Source: Sphingosinicellaceae bacterium (lineage in GTDB: Bacteria; Pseudomonadota; Alphaproteobacteria; Sphingomonadales; Sphingomonadaceae). From it: a stretch of 64,000 bases of DNA. The stretch lies in assembly GCA_019285715.1 (NCBI GenBank), contig CP079108.1, forward strand, positions 4,169,001 to 4,233,000. The letters run 5' to 3'. The position numbers and the translations under genes were made by a program. Below the pieces are notes generated by a model. The model saw nothing but the letters and a program-made list of their open reading frames with translations, was not told the DNA's origin and made no database searches. This document shows positions 43,450 through 51,963 of the stretch, piece by piece (position 1 is the first letter of the stretch; each line of letters begins with the position of its first letter).

Positions 43450-43797
43450 ATGGCGAACAAGGACACCATCGAAGGCTCGCTCAACGAATTCGGCGGCAAG
43501 GTCGAGGGCGCGTTCGGCGACGTTACCGGCGATACGAAGACCCAGGTTTCGGGCAAGATCGACGAGATCAAGGGCAAGGCGCAGGATGCCTACGGCAAGG
43601 CGCGCGAAAAGGTTACAGAGTGGGCCGACCATGCGCCTGAGTCGGTGCAGCGCGCCCGCGAGACCGCCGGTCGCTATGCCAACGAGGGCGTCGAGCGCGC
43701 CAAGACCGCCGTTCAGGACCAGCCGGTCGCCGTCATCGCTGGCGGTATCGCGCTCGGTTTCGTACTCGGCTGGCTGCTCAGCGGCCGCCGCGACTAG
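43450..43797 (+). CDS. CsbD-family stress protein with C-terminal membrane helix
   Basis: A 115-residue protein. The N-terminal CsbD-like region (about 1-50: KDTIEGSLNEFGGKVEGAFG, GDTKTQVSGKIDEIKGKAQ) is followed by a charged amphipathic helix and a DUF883/ElaB-type C-terminus with one membrane helix (PVAVIAGGIALGFVLGWLLSG) ending in RRD. ElaB/YqjD proteins tether ribosomes to the membrane in stationary phase; whether this one does is unknown. AAGGA precedes ATG 43450. An EcfG-type promoter is 60 bases upstream, so stress induction is likely. Confidence 0.88.
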   Translation: MANKDTIEGSLNEFGGKVEGAFGDVTGDTKTQVSGKIDEIKGKAQDAYGKAREKVTEWADHAPESVQRARETAGRYANEGVERAKTAVQDQPVAVIAGGIALGFVLGWLLSGRRD

Positions 43798-43955
43798 GCT
43801 GCAGGCGAACCGGTCACGCCGGTTTGAACTACGGAGGGCCGGGTTGCCGCAGGGTGACCCGGCCCTTTGCTGTGCGCGATCCGATATCGCGCACATTTGC
43901 TGTATTTTTTCGCAAGGTGCAGGTTCCGGCCAGGGGATAACCCGGGGAGCGGCAC

Positions 43956-44348
43956 ATGACGACCGAACTGACGCTGCTGGCGTGGACGCTCGTACTGGCG
44001 CTGGTCCAGATCCTCGCGTTCGACGTGGCGCGCACCGCGCAATACGGGACCAGGTGGAACACCGGCGCGCGCGATGCCGACATGCCGCCGTTGTCACCGG
44101 TCGCCGAGCGCCTGCGCCGCGCCCAGAACAACCTGTTCGAAACCCTGCCGCTGTTCATCGCCGCGGTGCTGATCCTCCACGTCGCCGGCATCCACACGGC
44201 AAGGACGTTGCTGGCCTGCGAGCTCTATTTCTGGGCGCGAGTGGTCTACGTGCCGCTTTACGCGCTCGGCGTGCCGTGGCTGCGCTCGCTGGTCTGGGTG
44301 GTCAGCTTCGCCGGGCTAGTCATGCTGTTGTTCGCGATCCTGGCGTAA
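43956..44348 (+). CDS. MAPEG-family membrane protein
   Basis: A 130-residue integral membrane protein with four hydrophobic helices (near 5-25, 62-80, 85-100 and 108-128). The MAPEG pattern RRAQNNLFETLPLFIAAVLI is between helices 1 and 2, and ELYFWARVVYVPLY follows helix 2. Members include glutathione-dependent transferases and peroxidases, but small bacterial ones like this are uncharacterised. AGGGG lies upstream of ATG 43956 (GGGGATAACCCGGGGAGC region). It is followed by the long leader of the DEAD-box helicase gene. Confidence 0.85.
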   Translation: MTTELTLLAWTLVLALVQILAFDVARTAQYGTRWNTGARDADMPPLSPVAERLRRAQNNLFETLPLFIAAVLILHVAGIHTARTLLACELYFWARVVYVPLYALGVPWLRSLVWVVSFAGLVMLLFAILA

Positions 44349-44481
44349 CGAATTGACATTCGCGCTGCGGTGCACCATATGCACCGGGCGTCAGCGGCGA
44401 GTGCCGCCAGGACGGGTGCGTGATCGGGCAACTGCCCTAGACCCCTCCTCAGCCGCAAGCCATCCAGGGCCACCCCCATCA

Positions 44482-44530
44482 CGCGGGTCGTTCAGCGAAC
44501 CCGCGTTCGCGTGAACACCCATGTTCGCGC
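44482..44530 (+). promoter_or_regulatory. two stem-loops in the DEAD-box helicase leader
   Basis: CGCGGGT (44482-44488) pairs with ACCCGCG (44499-44505), and GCGTGAAC (44509-44516) pairs with GTTCGCGC (44523-44530) with one G-U. Both lie within about 90 bases of the helicase start, in a 219-base gap that otherwise shows no gene. They may fold the leader in a temperature-sensitive way, as cold-shock helicase mRNAs do; this is inference. Confidence 0.5.
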
Positions 44531-44567
44531 GTCCGCTCCGTGGCCACCCCGCGGACGACGAAAGACT

Positions 44568-45944
44568 ATGACAATGACTCGCTTTTCCGACTTCGGCCTT
44601 GCCGATCCGATCGCCCGCGCCCTCGAGGCCAAGGGCTATACCGACCCCACCCCGATCCAGACCCAGGCGATCCCGATAGTGCTGGAAGGCCGCGACTTGT
44701 GCGGCATCGCCCAGACCGGCACCGGCAAGACCGCGGCGTTCGCGCTGCCGACGCTGCACCGCCTCGCCGCTGCGCCCAAGCAGCTGACCCGCGGCCACGT
44801 CCGCTGCTTGGTGCTCGCCCCGACCCGCGAGCTCGCCAGCCAGATCGCCGAGAGCTTCAGCCAGTACGGCAAGTTCATGAAGTTGCGCGTCGAGACCGTC
44901 TTCGGCGGCGTGCCGATCAACCGCCAGGAGCGCGCCATGCAATACGGCGTCGACGTCCTCGTCGCCACGCCGGGCCGCCTGATCGACCTGATCGACCGCG
45001 GCGCGATCACGCTTCGCATGGTCGAGGTGTTGATCCTCGACGAGGCCGACCAGATGCTCGACCTCGGCTTCATCCACGCCCTTAAGCGCCTCGTCACGAT
45101 GGTCCCGAAGCAGCGCCAGACGCTTTTCTTCTCGGCGACCATGCCGCGCGCCATCGAGGATCTCGCCGCCAAATTCCTGACCAACCCGGCCAAGGTCTCG
45201 GTCAAGCCGGCCGCCACGACCGCCGAGCGCGTCGAGCAGTCGGTGTACTTGGTTAATCAGTCCGAGAAGCCCGCTTTGCTCCAGATCGAACTCCGCAAGG
45301 AGGGCGTTGAGCGCAGCCTGGTGTTCACGCGCACCAAGCACGGTGCCGACCGCGTCGTCCGCCAGCTTGGCAACGCCGGCATCCAGGCCGCCGCCATCCA
45401 CGGCAACAAGAGCCAGGGCCAGCGCGAGCGGGCCCTCGCCGACTTCAAGGCCGGCAAGGTCAAGGTCCTGATCGCCACCGACATCGCGGCGCGCGGCATC
45501 GACGTCGAGGGTGTGAGCCACGTCTTCAACTACGAACTGCCCAACGTCCCCGAGAGCTATGTCCACCGCATCGGGCGGACCGCACGTGCCGGTGCGGCGG
45601 GCCAGGCCGTGGCGTTCTGCGCCGACGACGAGAAGCCCTACCTCAAGGACATCGAGAAGCTGACGCGCCAGGACATCATGCGCCTGCCGCTGCCCGCCGA
45701 CTTCCGCGCCTCGGTCTCGGCCGCCGCGAAGGTCGAGCGCGCTTCGCCGCAGCCGGTCCGGGAAGAGCGTCACCCGCAGTCGATGGCCGGCCGTCGCGCC
45801 GGTGCTGGTGGTGGCGGCGGTGGTCGCGGCCGTAGCGGCGGCGGTGGCGGCAATGGTGGCGGTGGCGGCGGTGGGCGCGGCGGCAACGGTCCGTCGCGCG
45901 ACCCCCGCGTCGTGGTCAACCCGGTCCGCCAGCGCGGCCGCTAG
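44568..45944 (+). CDS. DEAD-box RNA helicase with glycine/arginine-rich tail (RhlE-like)
   Basis: A 458-residue ATP-dependent RNA helicase. RecA domain 1 holds the Q motif (DPTPIQTQAIP), Walker A AQTGTGKT at 48-55, PTRELA, the DEAD box in ILDEADQMLD and SAT. Domain 2 has VFTRTKHGAD, the ATDIAARGIDV segment and HRIGRTARAG. The last about 65 residues form a low-complexity tail: AGAGGGGGGRGRSGGGGGNG, then further GGGGRGG, ending PVRQRGR, an RGG-like RNA-binding extension. It probably acts in ribosome assembly or mRNA decay, as for RhlE relatives. The start is ATG 44568; ATG 44574 is possible. The leader carries two stem-loops. Confidence 0.94.
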   Translation: MTMTRFSDFGLADPIARALEAKGYTDPTPIQTQAIPIVLEGRDLCGIAQTGTGKTAAFALPTLHRLAAAPKQLTRGHVRCLVLAPTRELASQIAESFSQYGKFMKLRVETVFGGVPINRQERAMQYGVDVLVATPGRLIDLIDRGAITLRMVEVLILDEADQMLDLGFIHALKRLVTMVPKQRQTLFFSATMPRAIEDLAAKFLTNPAKVSVKPAATTAERVEQSVYLVNQSEKPALLQIELRKEGVERSLVFTRTKHGADRVVRQLGNAGIQAAAIHGNKSQGQRERALADFKAGKVKVLIATDIAARGIDVEGVSHVFNYELPNVPESYVHRIGRTARAGAAGQAVAFCADDEKPYLKDIEKLTRQDIMRLPLPADFRASVSAAAKVERASPQPVREERHPQSMAGRRAGAGGGGGGRGRSGGGGGNGGGGGGGRGGNGPSRDPRVVVNPVRQRGR

Positions 45945-45990
45945 GCCATCGGCTTCACGGCATCGAACGTTAACGCAACACGACGACGTC

Positions 45991-46016
45991 GCCGCTGTGA
46001 CCTGCGTCACAGCGGC
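45991..46016 (+). promoter_or_regulatory. perfect CRP-type palindrome upstream of urcA
   Basis: GCCGCTGTGAC (45991-46001) and its exact complement GTCACAGCGGC (46006-46016) surround CTGC. The core is TGTGA-N6-TCACA (45996-46011), identical to the CRP-family consensus. It is 74 bases before the urcA start and 47 bases after the helicase stop. A Crp/Fnr-type regulator is encoded 0.5 kb downstream. It could instead be a 3' hairpin of the helicase mRNA; no T-tract follows. Confidence 0.6.
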
Positions 46017-46089
46017 ACACGGTAAGGTTCCGATAGGAGAGGTCATGGGCACGGCGGATCCGTTCCCGAACTTCGAAAGGAACTTCGCC

Positions 46090-46383
46090 GTGAAGACCAT
46101 CCTCGTTACTGTCGCTGCCATCGCCCTAAGCGGTCTGGCTGCCACTACCATTCAAGCCCAGGAACTGAACACAACCAAGGTGTTCTATGGTGACCTCAAT
46201 CTGGGCAGCGCGTCCGGCATGCAGACCCTGGCATCGCGTATCCAGCGCGCCGCCAGCCGGGTCTGCCCGGATGCCGACCACGACCTGACGGCCACATCTG
46301 TCAGCAAGTGCCGTGCCGTCGCCGTTGCCGACGCGATGAAGAATGTTGCGGGCAAGAGCGGTAACCAGATCGCGTCGCGCTGA
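46090..46383 (+). CDS. UrcA-family exported protein
   Basis: A 97-residue secreted protein with a signal peptide (about 1-23, VKTILVTVAAIALSGLAATT) and a short UrcA-family domain: TTKVFYGDLNLGSASGMQTL, two conserved cysteines in RVCPDADHD and SKCRAVAVADA likely forming a disulfide. The family is widespread in sphingomonads and related bacteria and has no known function. GTG 46090 is preceded by AAAGGAA at good distance. A CRP-type palindrome lies 74 bases upstream and a 13-bp stem-loop follows at 46472. Confidence 0.85.
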   Translation: MKTILVTVAAIALSGLAATTIQAQELNTTKVFYGDLNLGSASGMQTLASRIQRAASRVCPDADHDLTATSVSKCRAVAVADAMKNVAGKSGNQIASR

Positions 46384-46471
46384 ACGCGCCAGGTCGAGCG
46401 GCATGGCGGCGAGCCAGCAGGGCTCCCCGCCGCCGCTTCCCGCCTGCCGACGATACGTGCTAGCGCGACCT

Positions 46472-46501
46472 GACGGCTCCGCCACCCGTGGCGGAGCCGT
46501 C
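46472..46501. terminator. 13-bp perfect stem-loop between urcA and the crp-like gene
   Basis: GACGGCTCCGCCA (46472-46484) pairs exactly with TGGCGGAGCCGTC (46489-46501) around CCCG. It has no T-tract but is the strongest hairpin in the 144-base gap and probably ends the urcA transcript. It could also serve as an operator for the downstream regulator. Confidence 0.55.
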
Positions 46502-46527
46502 ATGATCCTCGGGTAACGGGTGATGTC

Positions 46528-47190
46528 ATGCGAATCAGCGACGATCTGGTAGCGCAGCTCGGGCATAGTCCGATATTCGAAACCCTGTCGCCAGAGGCGC
46601 GCCAGCGGCTTGCCGCCGCCGGCACGCCATTGCGCCTCGCACACCGCGCACGGTTGTTTACGGCAGGCGATCCCGGGGACGCTGCTTTCCTGCTGCTCAG
46701 CGGCGAACTCGAGGTCAGCCTGAGCCGGCCAGATGGCGGCGAAACCTGGCTGGCCCAGCTTGCGCCGGGGTCGGTGGTCGGCGACATGGCCGTCCTCGAC
46801 GGCGGTTTACGCTCCGCCGATGTGACGGCCATACGCGCGTCCCAGCTGCTGCGGTTCGGCCGCGGCGCAGTGCTCGAGGCGCTCGCGAGCGAGCCCCAGG
46901 CGACACTGGAGCTGCTGTCGGTCCTGACCGGGCGGCTGCGGTCGGCAAACGCGCTGGCCGAGGCGTCGGCGAACTTCGACCTTGGGGTCCGGCTCGCGCG
47001 CGTCCTGCTTAGGGCCGAGCGTTGCGAAACCCGCAGCCAGACCGAACTCGCGCGTATCGTCGTCGCTACCCGTGAAAGCATCAACCGCAAGATCGCGGTG
47101 TGGCGCGCGGCCGGGTGGGTAGACGTAGGGCGGCACGGCATCGAGGTCCTTGACCGCGCGGCGCTCGCCGCGACTGCCCAGCTCGCCTAG
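46528..47190 (+). CDS. Crp/Fnr-family transcriptional regulator
   Basis: A 220-residue regulator with an N-terminal cyclic-nucleotide-binding-like beta-barrel (about 15-125: LFTAGDPGDAAFLLLSGELE, the barrel core PGSVVGDMAVLDGGLRSADV) and a C-terminal HTH (about 160-205: TQTELARIVVATRESINRKI). The region at GDMAVLDGGLRSADV corresponds to the cAMP phosphate-binding cassette (FGE-ALL..PRAA in CRP) but differs, so its ligand is uncertain. No Fe-S cysteine set of FNR is present. The start is ATG 46528. The upstream TGTGA-N6-TCACA site makes regulation of urcA plausible. Confidence 0.9.
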   Translation: MRISDDLVAQLGHSPIFETLSPEARQRLAAAGTPLRLAHRARLFTAGDPGDAAFLLLSGELEVSLSRPDGGETWLAQLAPGSVVGDMAVLDGGLRSADVTAIRASQLLRFGRGAVLEALASEPQATLELLSVLTGRLRSANALAEASANFDLGVRLARVLLRAERCETRSQTELARIVVATRESINRKIAVWRAAGWVDVGRHGIEVLDRAALAATAQLA

Positions 47191-47210
47191 CCCCGCGCGC
47201 GCTTCACGAT

Positions 47211-47666
47211 TCAGGCGCTGACCGTCGCCTTCACGATCTTGCCCGGCTTGGCCGGCGGCTCGCCCTTGGGCAGCGCGTCGACATGCTCCATGCCACTCTC
47301 GACCTGGCCCCAGACGGTGTACTGGCCGTCGAGGAAGCCGGCGTCGCCGAAGCAGATGAAGAACTGGCTGTTGGCGCTGTTCGGGGCCGAAGTGCGGGCC
47401 ATCGAGCAGGTGCCGCGGACGTGCTTCTCCTTGGAGAACTCGGCCTTGAGGTCGGGCTTCTTGCTGCCGCCCGAGCCGCGCCCGGTCGGGTCGCCGCCCT
47501 GCGCCATGAAGCCAGGGATGACGCGGTGAAAGACGACGCCATCGTAGAAGCCCTCGCTAGCGAGTTCCGAAATCCGCGCGACATGACCGGGCGCGAGGTC
47601 GGGGCGCAGGCGGATCACGACGTCGCCGGTGTCGAGGCTGAGGGTCAGGGTCGGGTTGTCGGTCAC
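47211..47666 (-). CDS. cyclophilin-type peptidyl-prolyl cis-trans isomerase
   Basis: A 151-residue cytoplasmic cyclophilin (PpiB type, no signal peptide) that speeds proline isomerisation in folding proteins. Family signatures: YDGVVFHRVIPGFMAQGGDP with the catalytic arginine, GSGG, RGTCSMARTSAPNSANSQFF in the central block, and FLDGQYTVWGQVESGMEHVD. It starts at GTG 47666 with GAGGAG seven bases upstream. It lies 28 bases after the thioesterase stop on the same strand, so the two are probably co-transcribed. Confidence 0.94.
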   Translation of the reverse strand: MTDNPTLTLSLDTGDVVIRLRPDLAPGHVARISELASEGFYDGVVFHRVIPGFMAQGGDPTGRGSGGSKKPDLKAEFSKEKHVRGTCSMARTSAPNSANSQFFICFGDAGFLDGQYTVWGQVESGMEHVDALPKGEPPAKPGKIVKATVSA

Positions 47667-47694
47667 GTTAATCTCCTCGAAGGTCGCGGCGCAT

Positions 47695-48135
47695 CTAGGC
47701 CTTGAGGGCCCATTCGCCAAGCACTGCACGCAACGGCTCGGGAAGCGGCGCGGGTCCGGTGTCACCGCGATACACCATGACGGTGTCGCACAGCCCGATG
47801 CAGCCGCCGTCCTGGAACAACGCCATGGCGACCCGGAAGCTGCTGTTGCCGAGGGCGGCAATGCCGTAGGCGCTGGTCACCGGGGCCGGGTAGCCGCCCT
47901 CGGCGAGATAGTCGATCTCGACCCGGCCGACGAGATAATGCGGCCTGAGTTCTGGGTGCGCAGCGCGCAGCCCCCAGTTGAAGCGCACCCGCGTCTCCTC
48001 GTACAGCTGCGCCACCGCGACATTGTTGAGGTGGCGGTTGACGTCCATGTCCGAGAAACGCGTCGCCAGGACTGTGCTCCACGGATAACTGGCGAGGTCG
48101 CGGCGGCGGGGATCATTGCGCATGGCCCGCGTCAT
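47695..48135 (-). CDS. acyl-CoA thioesterase (4HBT hotdog fold)
   Basis: A 146-residue single-hotdog thioesterase. The active-site region RFSDMDVNRHLNNVAVAQLY holds the conserved aspartate of 4-hydroxybenzoyl-CoA thioesterase relatives, followed by EETRVRFNWGLR and the central strand VGRVEIDYLAEG. It hydrolyses acyl-CoAs to free acid and CoA; chain length cannot be told. The ATG at 48135 is used; MRNDP at 48123 is an alternative. It is divergent from the TonB-dependent receptor gene. Confidence 0.87.
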   Translation of the reverse strand: MTRAMRNDPRRRDLASYPWSTVLATRFSDMDVNRHLNNVAVAQLYEETRVRFNWGLRAAHPELRPHYLVGRVEIDYLAEGGYPAPVTSAYGIAALGNSSFRVAMALFQDGGCIGLCDTVMVYRGDTGPAPLPEPLRAVLGEWALKA

Positions 48136-48266
48136 ATCCGTGGTTGCAACGCAGCAACAGCCCGCCCGTCAGCGTCACTGGACCCCTGAGTTTCCTAATT
48201 TTGGATGTTTCGGTTGCCAGCCCCCGATTGCCTTCTGACGGCAAGGGACGCGTCACCGAGGCGCGG

Positions 48267-50534
48267 ATGGGGTTTCAGATGATGACGAATATTCGCTGGC
48301 GCGCGCTTGGCGGGATCGCACTGGTCGCTTTGGCGGGCAGCTGGACGGCGGCGCAGGCCCAGAACACGATGGTCGCCGATGCTGCCGCGGTCACCGACAG
48401 CAGCAATGCCGACATCATCGTGTCGGCCAGCAAGCGCAACGAGCGGCTGAGTCAGGTCGCCATGCCGATCAGCGCGGTCACCGGCGAGCAGCTCGCCAAG
48501 GCCAACGCCAACAGCCTGTCGGACTATATCGTGCGGCTGCCGGGGGTGGTTTTCAACGACTACCAGCCCGGCATCTCGGAGGTCGTCATCCGCGGCGTCG
48601 CGGCGACGACCTACCACGAGCAGGGCCAGACAACGGTCGGCTATTACCTCAACGAGATTCCGCTGGTCGAGCCGGGCTTCCCGATCGCCATTCCCGACGT
48701 CGACACCTTCGACCTCGACCGCGTCGAGGTGCTGCGCGGCCCTCAGGGAACGTTGTTCGGTTCATCGACGCTCGGCGGGCTTGTCAACTACATCGTCAAA
48801 GTCGCCGACCCGACCAAGCTCGACGCCGCCGCCTCGGGCCTGATCGGCTCGGTCAAGAACGCCAACGGCGACCTCGACTATGCCGTCAAGGGCATGGTCA
48901 ACGTGCCCATCATCGCCGACAAGCTGGCGGCGCGGGTGGTGGCCCTGCAGCGCTACGACGCCGGCTACCTCGACAACCCGCTGACCGGCAAGAAGGGCGT
49001 CGCCGACCTCAAGACGCGCGGGCTGCGCGGCTCGGTCGTGTTCACGCCGACCGAGGACACCACTATCGGCTTCCTGTCGACCTACCAGGACACCCACCTC
49101 AACGACCAGACCTACGTCGACTTCACCGACCCCTACAACCGCAGCACGCCGCGCGCCGAACCGCAGAAGACCGACTTCTGGCTCAACAGCCTGCGCCTGG
49201 ACCAGGAGCTCGGTTTCGCTAAGCTGACCGTCATCGGCTCGGTCGACGAGAAGAAGAATACCACGGTGTTCTCCTATCCCTACGCCTACGTCACCGGGGT
49301 CACGACCGGCGACGCGGCCGCCTATTCGGTCGGCCACGCCAACGCCAACATCAAGACCATCGAGGCCCGGCTGACCTCGTCGGGCGACGGGCCGTTCAAG
49401 TGGCTGATCGGTACCAGCTACCTGCGCGCCAAGAAGTTCAGCTACGACCAGATCTTCCAGCAGGGCGCGGGCGCCTTCATCGACGCCAATCCGGGGCTGT
49501 TCGGCGGCTTCAGCGGCAGCCAGCTCACCCCGAACGACCGACTCTACGGCTATCTGTCCGACCAGCTGAACGAGGACTTCGGCATCTTCGGCGAAGCCTC
49601 GTACAAGTTCACCGACAGCCTCGAGCTGACCGTCGGCGGGCGCTATTACGACACCCGCGCCAAGGCGACGGTGGTCAACCAGGCGGGTGCACTCGGCGGC
49701 TATCCGGGCGGCTTCACGCCGACCGACAGCAGCGGCAGCACCGACCAGAAGGAAGACGGCTTCACCCCGAAGGTGACGCTGGCGTTCCGCCCGTCGAGCA
49801 ACTTCACCGCCTACGGGACCTATTCGCAGGGCTTCCGCGTCGGCGGCATCAATCCCAATGCCGGGCTGCTGCCGTCGATTCCCCAGACCTACAAGAGCGA
49901 CAGCGTCGACAACTACGAAGCCGGCATCAAGACCACCGTGCTCGACGGCCGCCTGACCATCGATGCGACGGTCTTCCACATCAAATGGAAGGACATCCAG
50001 GCACGCTTGTTCGGCGATGCCCCGTCTTACTATTCGTACGTCACCAACGCCGGCGGCGCGCGGATCAACGGCGTCGAGTTCGCCGGTGCCGCCAAGATCA
50101 CGCGCCAGCTGACCTTCGCCTCGAACGTCACCTACCAGGACGGCCAGCTGACCAAGTTCCTGCCCGACACGTTCGCGGCCGGTGGCGGCTATGCCAGCGG
50201 CACAACACTGCCGGGCTCGTCGAAATGGTCGGTCGCCAACAACCTGACCTTCGACCTGCCCGACACGAAGGGCCAGCCGAGCTTCGAGATCGCGCACCGC
50301 TACATCTCGAAGGCCCCGACCGCGTTCAACAACGCCGCCACCCGCGGCGGTTTCAACCAGGTCGATCTTCGCGCCTCGTTCAGCGTCAACGAGCACATCC
50401 GGGTGCTTGGCTATGTCAACAACGTCTTCGACAAGTTCGGCATCCTGAGTGCACCGTTCGCCGACGCCTTCGCGCCGCTGGGCACGATCATCCGGCCACG
50501 CAGCTACGGGCTCCGGGTCGACTGGTCGCTGTAG
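48267..50534 (+). CDS. TonB-dependent outer-membrane receptor
   Basis: A 755-residue outer-membrane transporter. It has a signal peptide (about 1-31, ending TAAQA), a TonB box DIIVSA at 49-54, the plug domain (about 60-170: AMPISAVTGEQLAKANANSL and VEVLRGPQGTLFGSSTLGG), and a 22-strand barrel ending VDWSL. It takes up a substrate driven by TonB such as that at 18.1 kb. The substrate is unknown, but the coupled amidase, symporter and peptidase point to a peptide- or amide-like compound. The start is ATG 48267; ATGs at 48279 and 48282 are alternatives. The amidase starts 20 bases after its stop. Confidence 0.92.
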   Translation: MGFQMMTNIRWRALGGIALVALAGSWTAAQAQNTMVADAAAVTDSSNADIIVSASKRNERLSQVAMPISAVTGEQLAKANANSLSDYIVRLPGVVFNDYQPGISEVVIRGVAATTYHEQGQTTVGYYLNEIPLVEPGFPIAIPDVDTFDLDRVEVLRGPQGTLFGSSTLGGLVNYIVKVADPTKLDAAASGLIGSVKNANGDLDYAVKGMVNVPIIADKLAARVVALQRYDAGYLDNPLTGKKGVADLKTRGLRGSVVFTPTEDTTIGFLSTYQDTHLNDQTYVDFTDPYNRSTPRAEPQKTDFWLNSLRLDQELGFAKLTVIGSVDEKKNTTVFSYPYAYVTGVTTGDAAAYSVGHANANIKTIEARLTSSGDGPFKWLIGTSYLRAKKFSYDQIFQQGAGAFIDANPGLFGGFSGSQLTPNDRLYGYLSDQLNEDFGIFGEASYKFTDSLELTVGGRYYDTRAKATVVNQAGALGGYPGGFTPTDSSGSTDQKEDGFTPKVTLAFRPSSNFTAYGTYSQGFRVGGINPNAGLLPSIPQTYKSDSVDNYEAGIKTTVLDGRLTIDATVFHIKWKDIQARLFGDAPSYYSYVTNAGGARINGVEFAGAAKITRQLTFASNVTYQDGQLTKFLPDTFAAGGGYASGTTLPGSSKWSVANNLTFDLPDTKGQPSFEIAHRYISKAPTAFNNAATRGGFNQVDLRASFSVNEHIRVLGYVNNVFDKFGILSAPFADAFAPLGTIIRPRSYGLRVDWSL

Positions 50535-50553
50535 TTCGGGCAGGGCAGCCCGC

Positions 50554-51963
50554 ATGGGACTCTCCGACGCCGAAGCGCTGCGTGTTGGCCGGCTAGACGC
50601 GCACGACCAAGCCGCACTGGTCGCGAGCGGCACGCTGTCGCGCCGCGAACTGGTGGCGTCGGCGCTGCGCCGCATCGAGCTGATCGACGGACAGGTGAAC
50701 GCGGTAACCCATGTCGCTGCGGACGAAGCGCTGGCCAGGGCAGACGCAGGTGGCGGCGACGATCCGCTCGCGGGTGTGCCGTACCTGCTCAAGGCGTCGC
50801 TCGAGTATCCGGGTTGGCCGGTGACCTCGTGCTCGCGCTCGCGGGTGGAGGCCCGGGGCGGCACCGTCTGGCCGTTCGTCGCGGCGCTCGACGTCGCCGG
50901 CCTGATCCCGGTCGGCATGAGCGCGATGCCCGAGTTCGGGCTGCTGACCGGTGGCGAGCCGATGCTGACCGGCGCGGTCCGAAACCCCTGGACTCCCGGC
51001 CACTCGGCGGGCGGGTCGAGCACCGGCGCGGCGGCGGCGGTCGCGGCGGGCATCGTGCCGCTCGCCCACGCCAGCGATGCCGCCGGGTCGATCCGCGTGC
51101 CCGCCGCGTGCTGCGGCGCCATCGGGCTGAAGGCGACCCGCGGCGCGAACCTGCGTGCGCGCGCCCCGCATGTGCTGGACGACTTGTTGTGCTCGGACGG
51201 CCTGATCGGGCGCTCGGTGCGCGACGTCGCGTGGGGTTTCGAGCGGACGCTTGCACCGGGTGCGAAGCTGTCTAAGGCCAAACCGGTTGCCGCGCTGCGG
51301 ATTGCGGTGTGCCTGACCGGGCTCGACGGCCGCGCACCCGATCCGGCCGTCGCGACCGCCACACTCGCCGCTGCCAAACTGTGCGAGAGCCTCGGCTGCA
51401 TCGTCGAGATCGCCGACCTCCCGGTTGCTGGCCCGCCGATCATCGAAGCGTTCAAGACGATCTGGCTGCACGAGGGCGGCGAGATCACTGACATGATCGC
51501 CGCGAGCAACCCCGGCCGGACGCTCGACACGTTGCTGGAGCCGTGGACGCTGGGGCTGGCGGAGCACCGTCACGCCCTTGCTCTCGGCAGCACCGGCGCG
51601 GCGTTCGAGCAGGTTGCCGCCAGCGCGGTCGTGCTGGCGGGGTTCTTCGAGCGCTACGACGTCGTCCTTTCGCCGGTGACCTCGACGCCGCCGCCGCCGC
51701 TTGGCGTATTCGACCCGGCGGGCGACTTCGAGGCGCTGTGGACGGCGTTCTGGGACTATACCAACTACACGCCACTGCAGAACATCGCCGGGACGCCCGC
51801 GATCACACTGCCGCTGACCCGCAGCGGCGATCTGCCGATCGGCACTATGTTCGCTGCCGGCGCTGGGCATGACCGCACGCTGCTGGCACTCGCCGAAGCT
51901 CTGGAACAGGCGGCGCCGTGGGGTGCGGAGTGGCCGGCGCTACTGGACGGGCGCGGCGTCTAG
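50554..51963 (+). CDS. amidase-signature family hydrolase
   Basis: A 469-residue amidase-signature enzyme that hydrolyses carboxylic amides. The Ser-cisSer-Lys triad is complete: K80 in GVPYLLKASL, S155 in HSAGGSSTGAAAA, and nucleophile S179 in SDAAGSIRVPAACCG. Overall length and the C-terminal TPLQNIAGTPAITLPL match the family; the GatA role is excluded by the lack of neighbouring gatB/C. The actual amide is unknown. It starts 20 bases after the TonB receptor and overlaps the converging symporter gene by 24 bases at its 3' end. Confidence 0.92.
   Translation: MGLSDAEALRVGRLDAHDQAALVASGTLSRRELVASALRRIELIDGQVNAVTHVAADEALARADAGGGDDPLAGVPYLLKASLEYPGWPVTSCSRSRVEARGGTVWPFVAALDVAGLIPVGMSAMPEFGLLTGGEPMLTGAVRNPWTPGHSAGGSSTGAAAAVAAGIVPLAHASDAAGSIRVPAACCGAIGLKATRGANLRARAPHVLDDLLCSDGLIGRSVRDVAWGFERTLAPGAKLSKAKPVAALRIAVCLTGLDGRAPDPAVATATLAAAKLCESLGCIVEIADLPVAGPPIIEAFKTIWLHEGGEITDMIAASNPGRTLDTLLEPWTLGLAEHRHALALGSTGAAFEQVAASAVVLAGFFERYDVVLSPVTSTPPPPLGVFDPAGDFEALWTAFWDYTNYTPLQNIAGTPAITLPLTRSGDLPIGTMFAAGAGHDRTLLALAEALEQAAPWGAEWPALLDGRGV

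Noticed and set aside
48762-51530. Long minus-strand open frame opposite the TonB receptor and amidase
   Set aside because: Same codon-bias artefact. The plus-strand frames contain clear family motifs, the minus-strand frame none.
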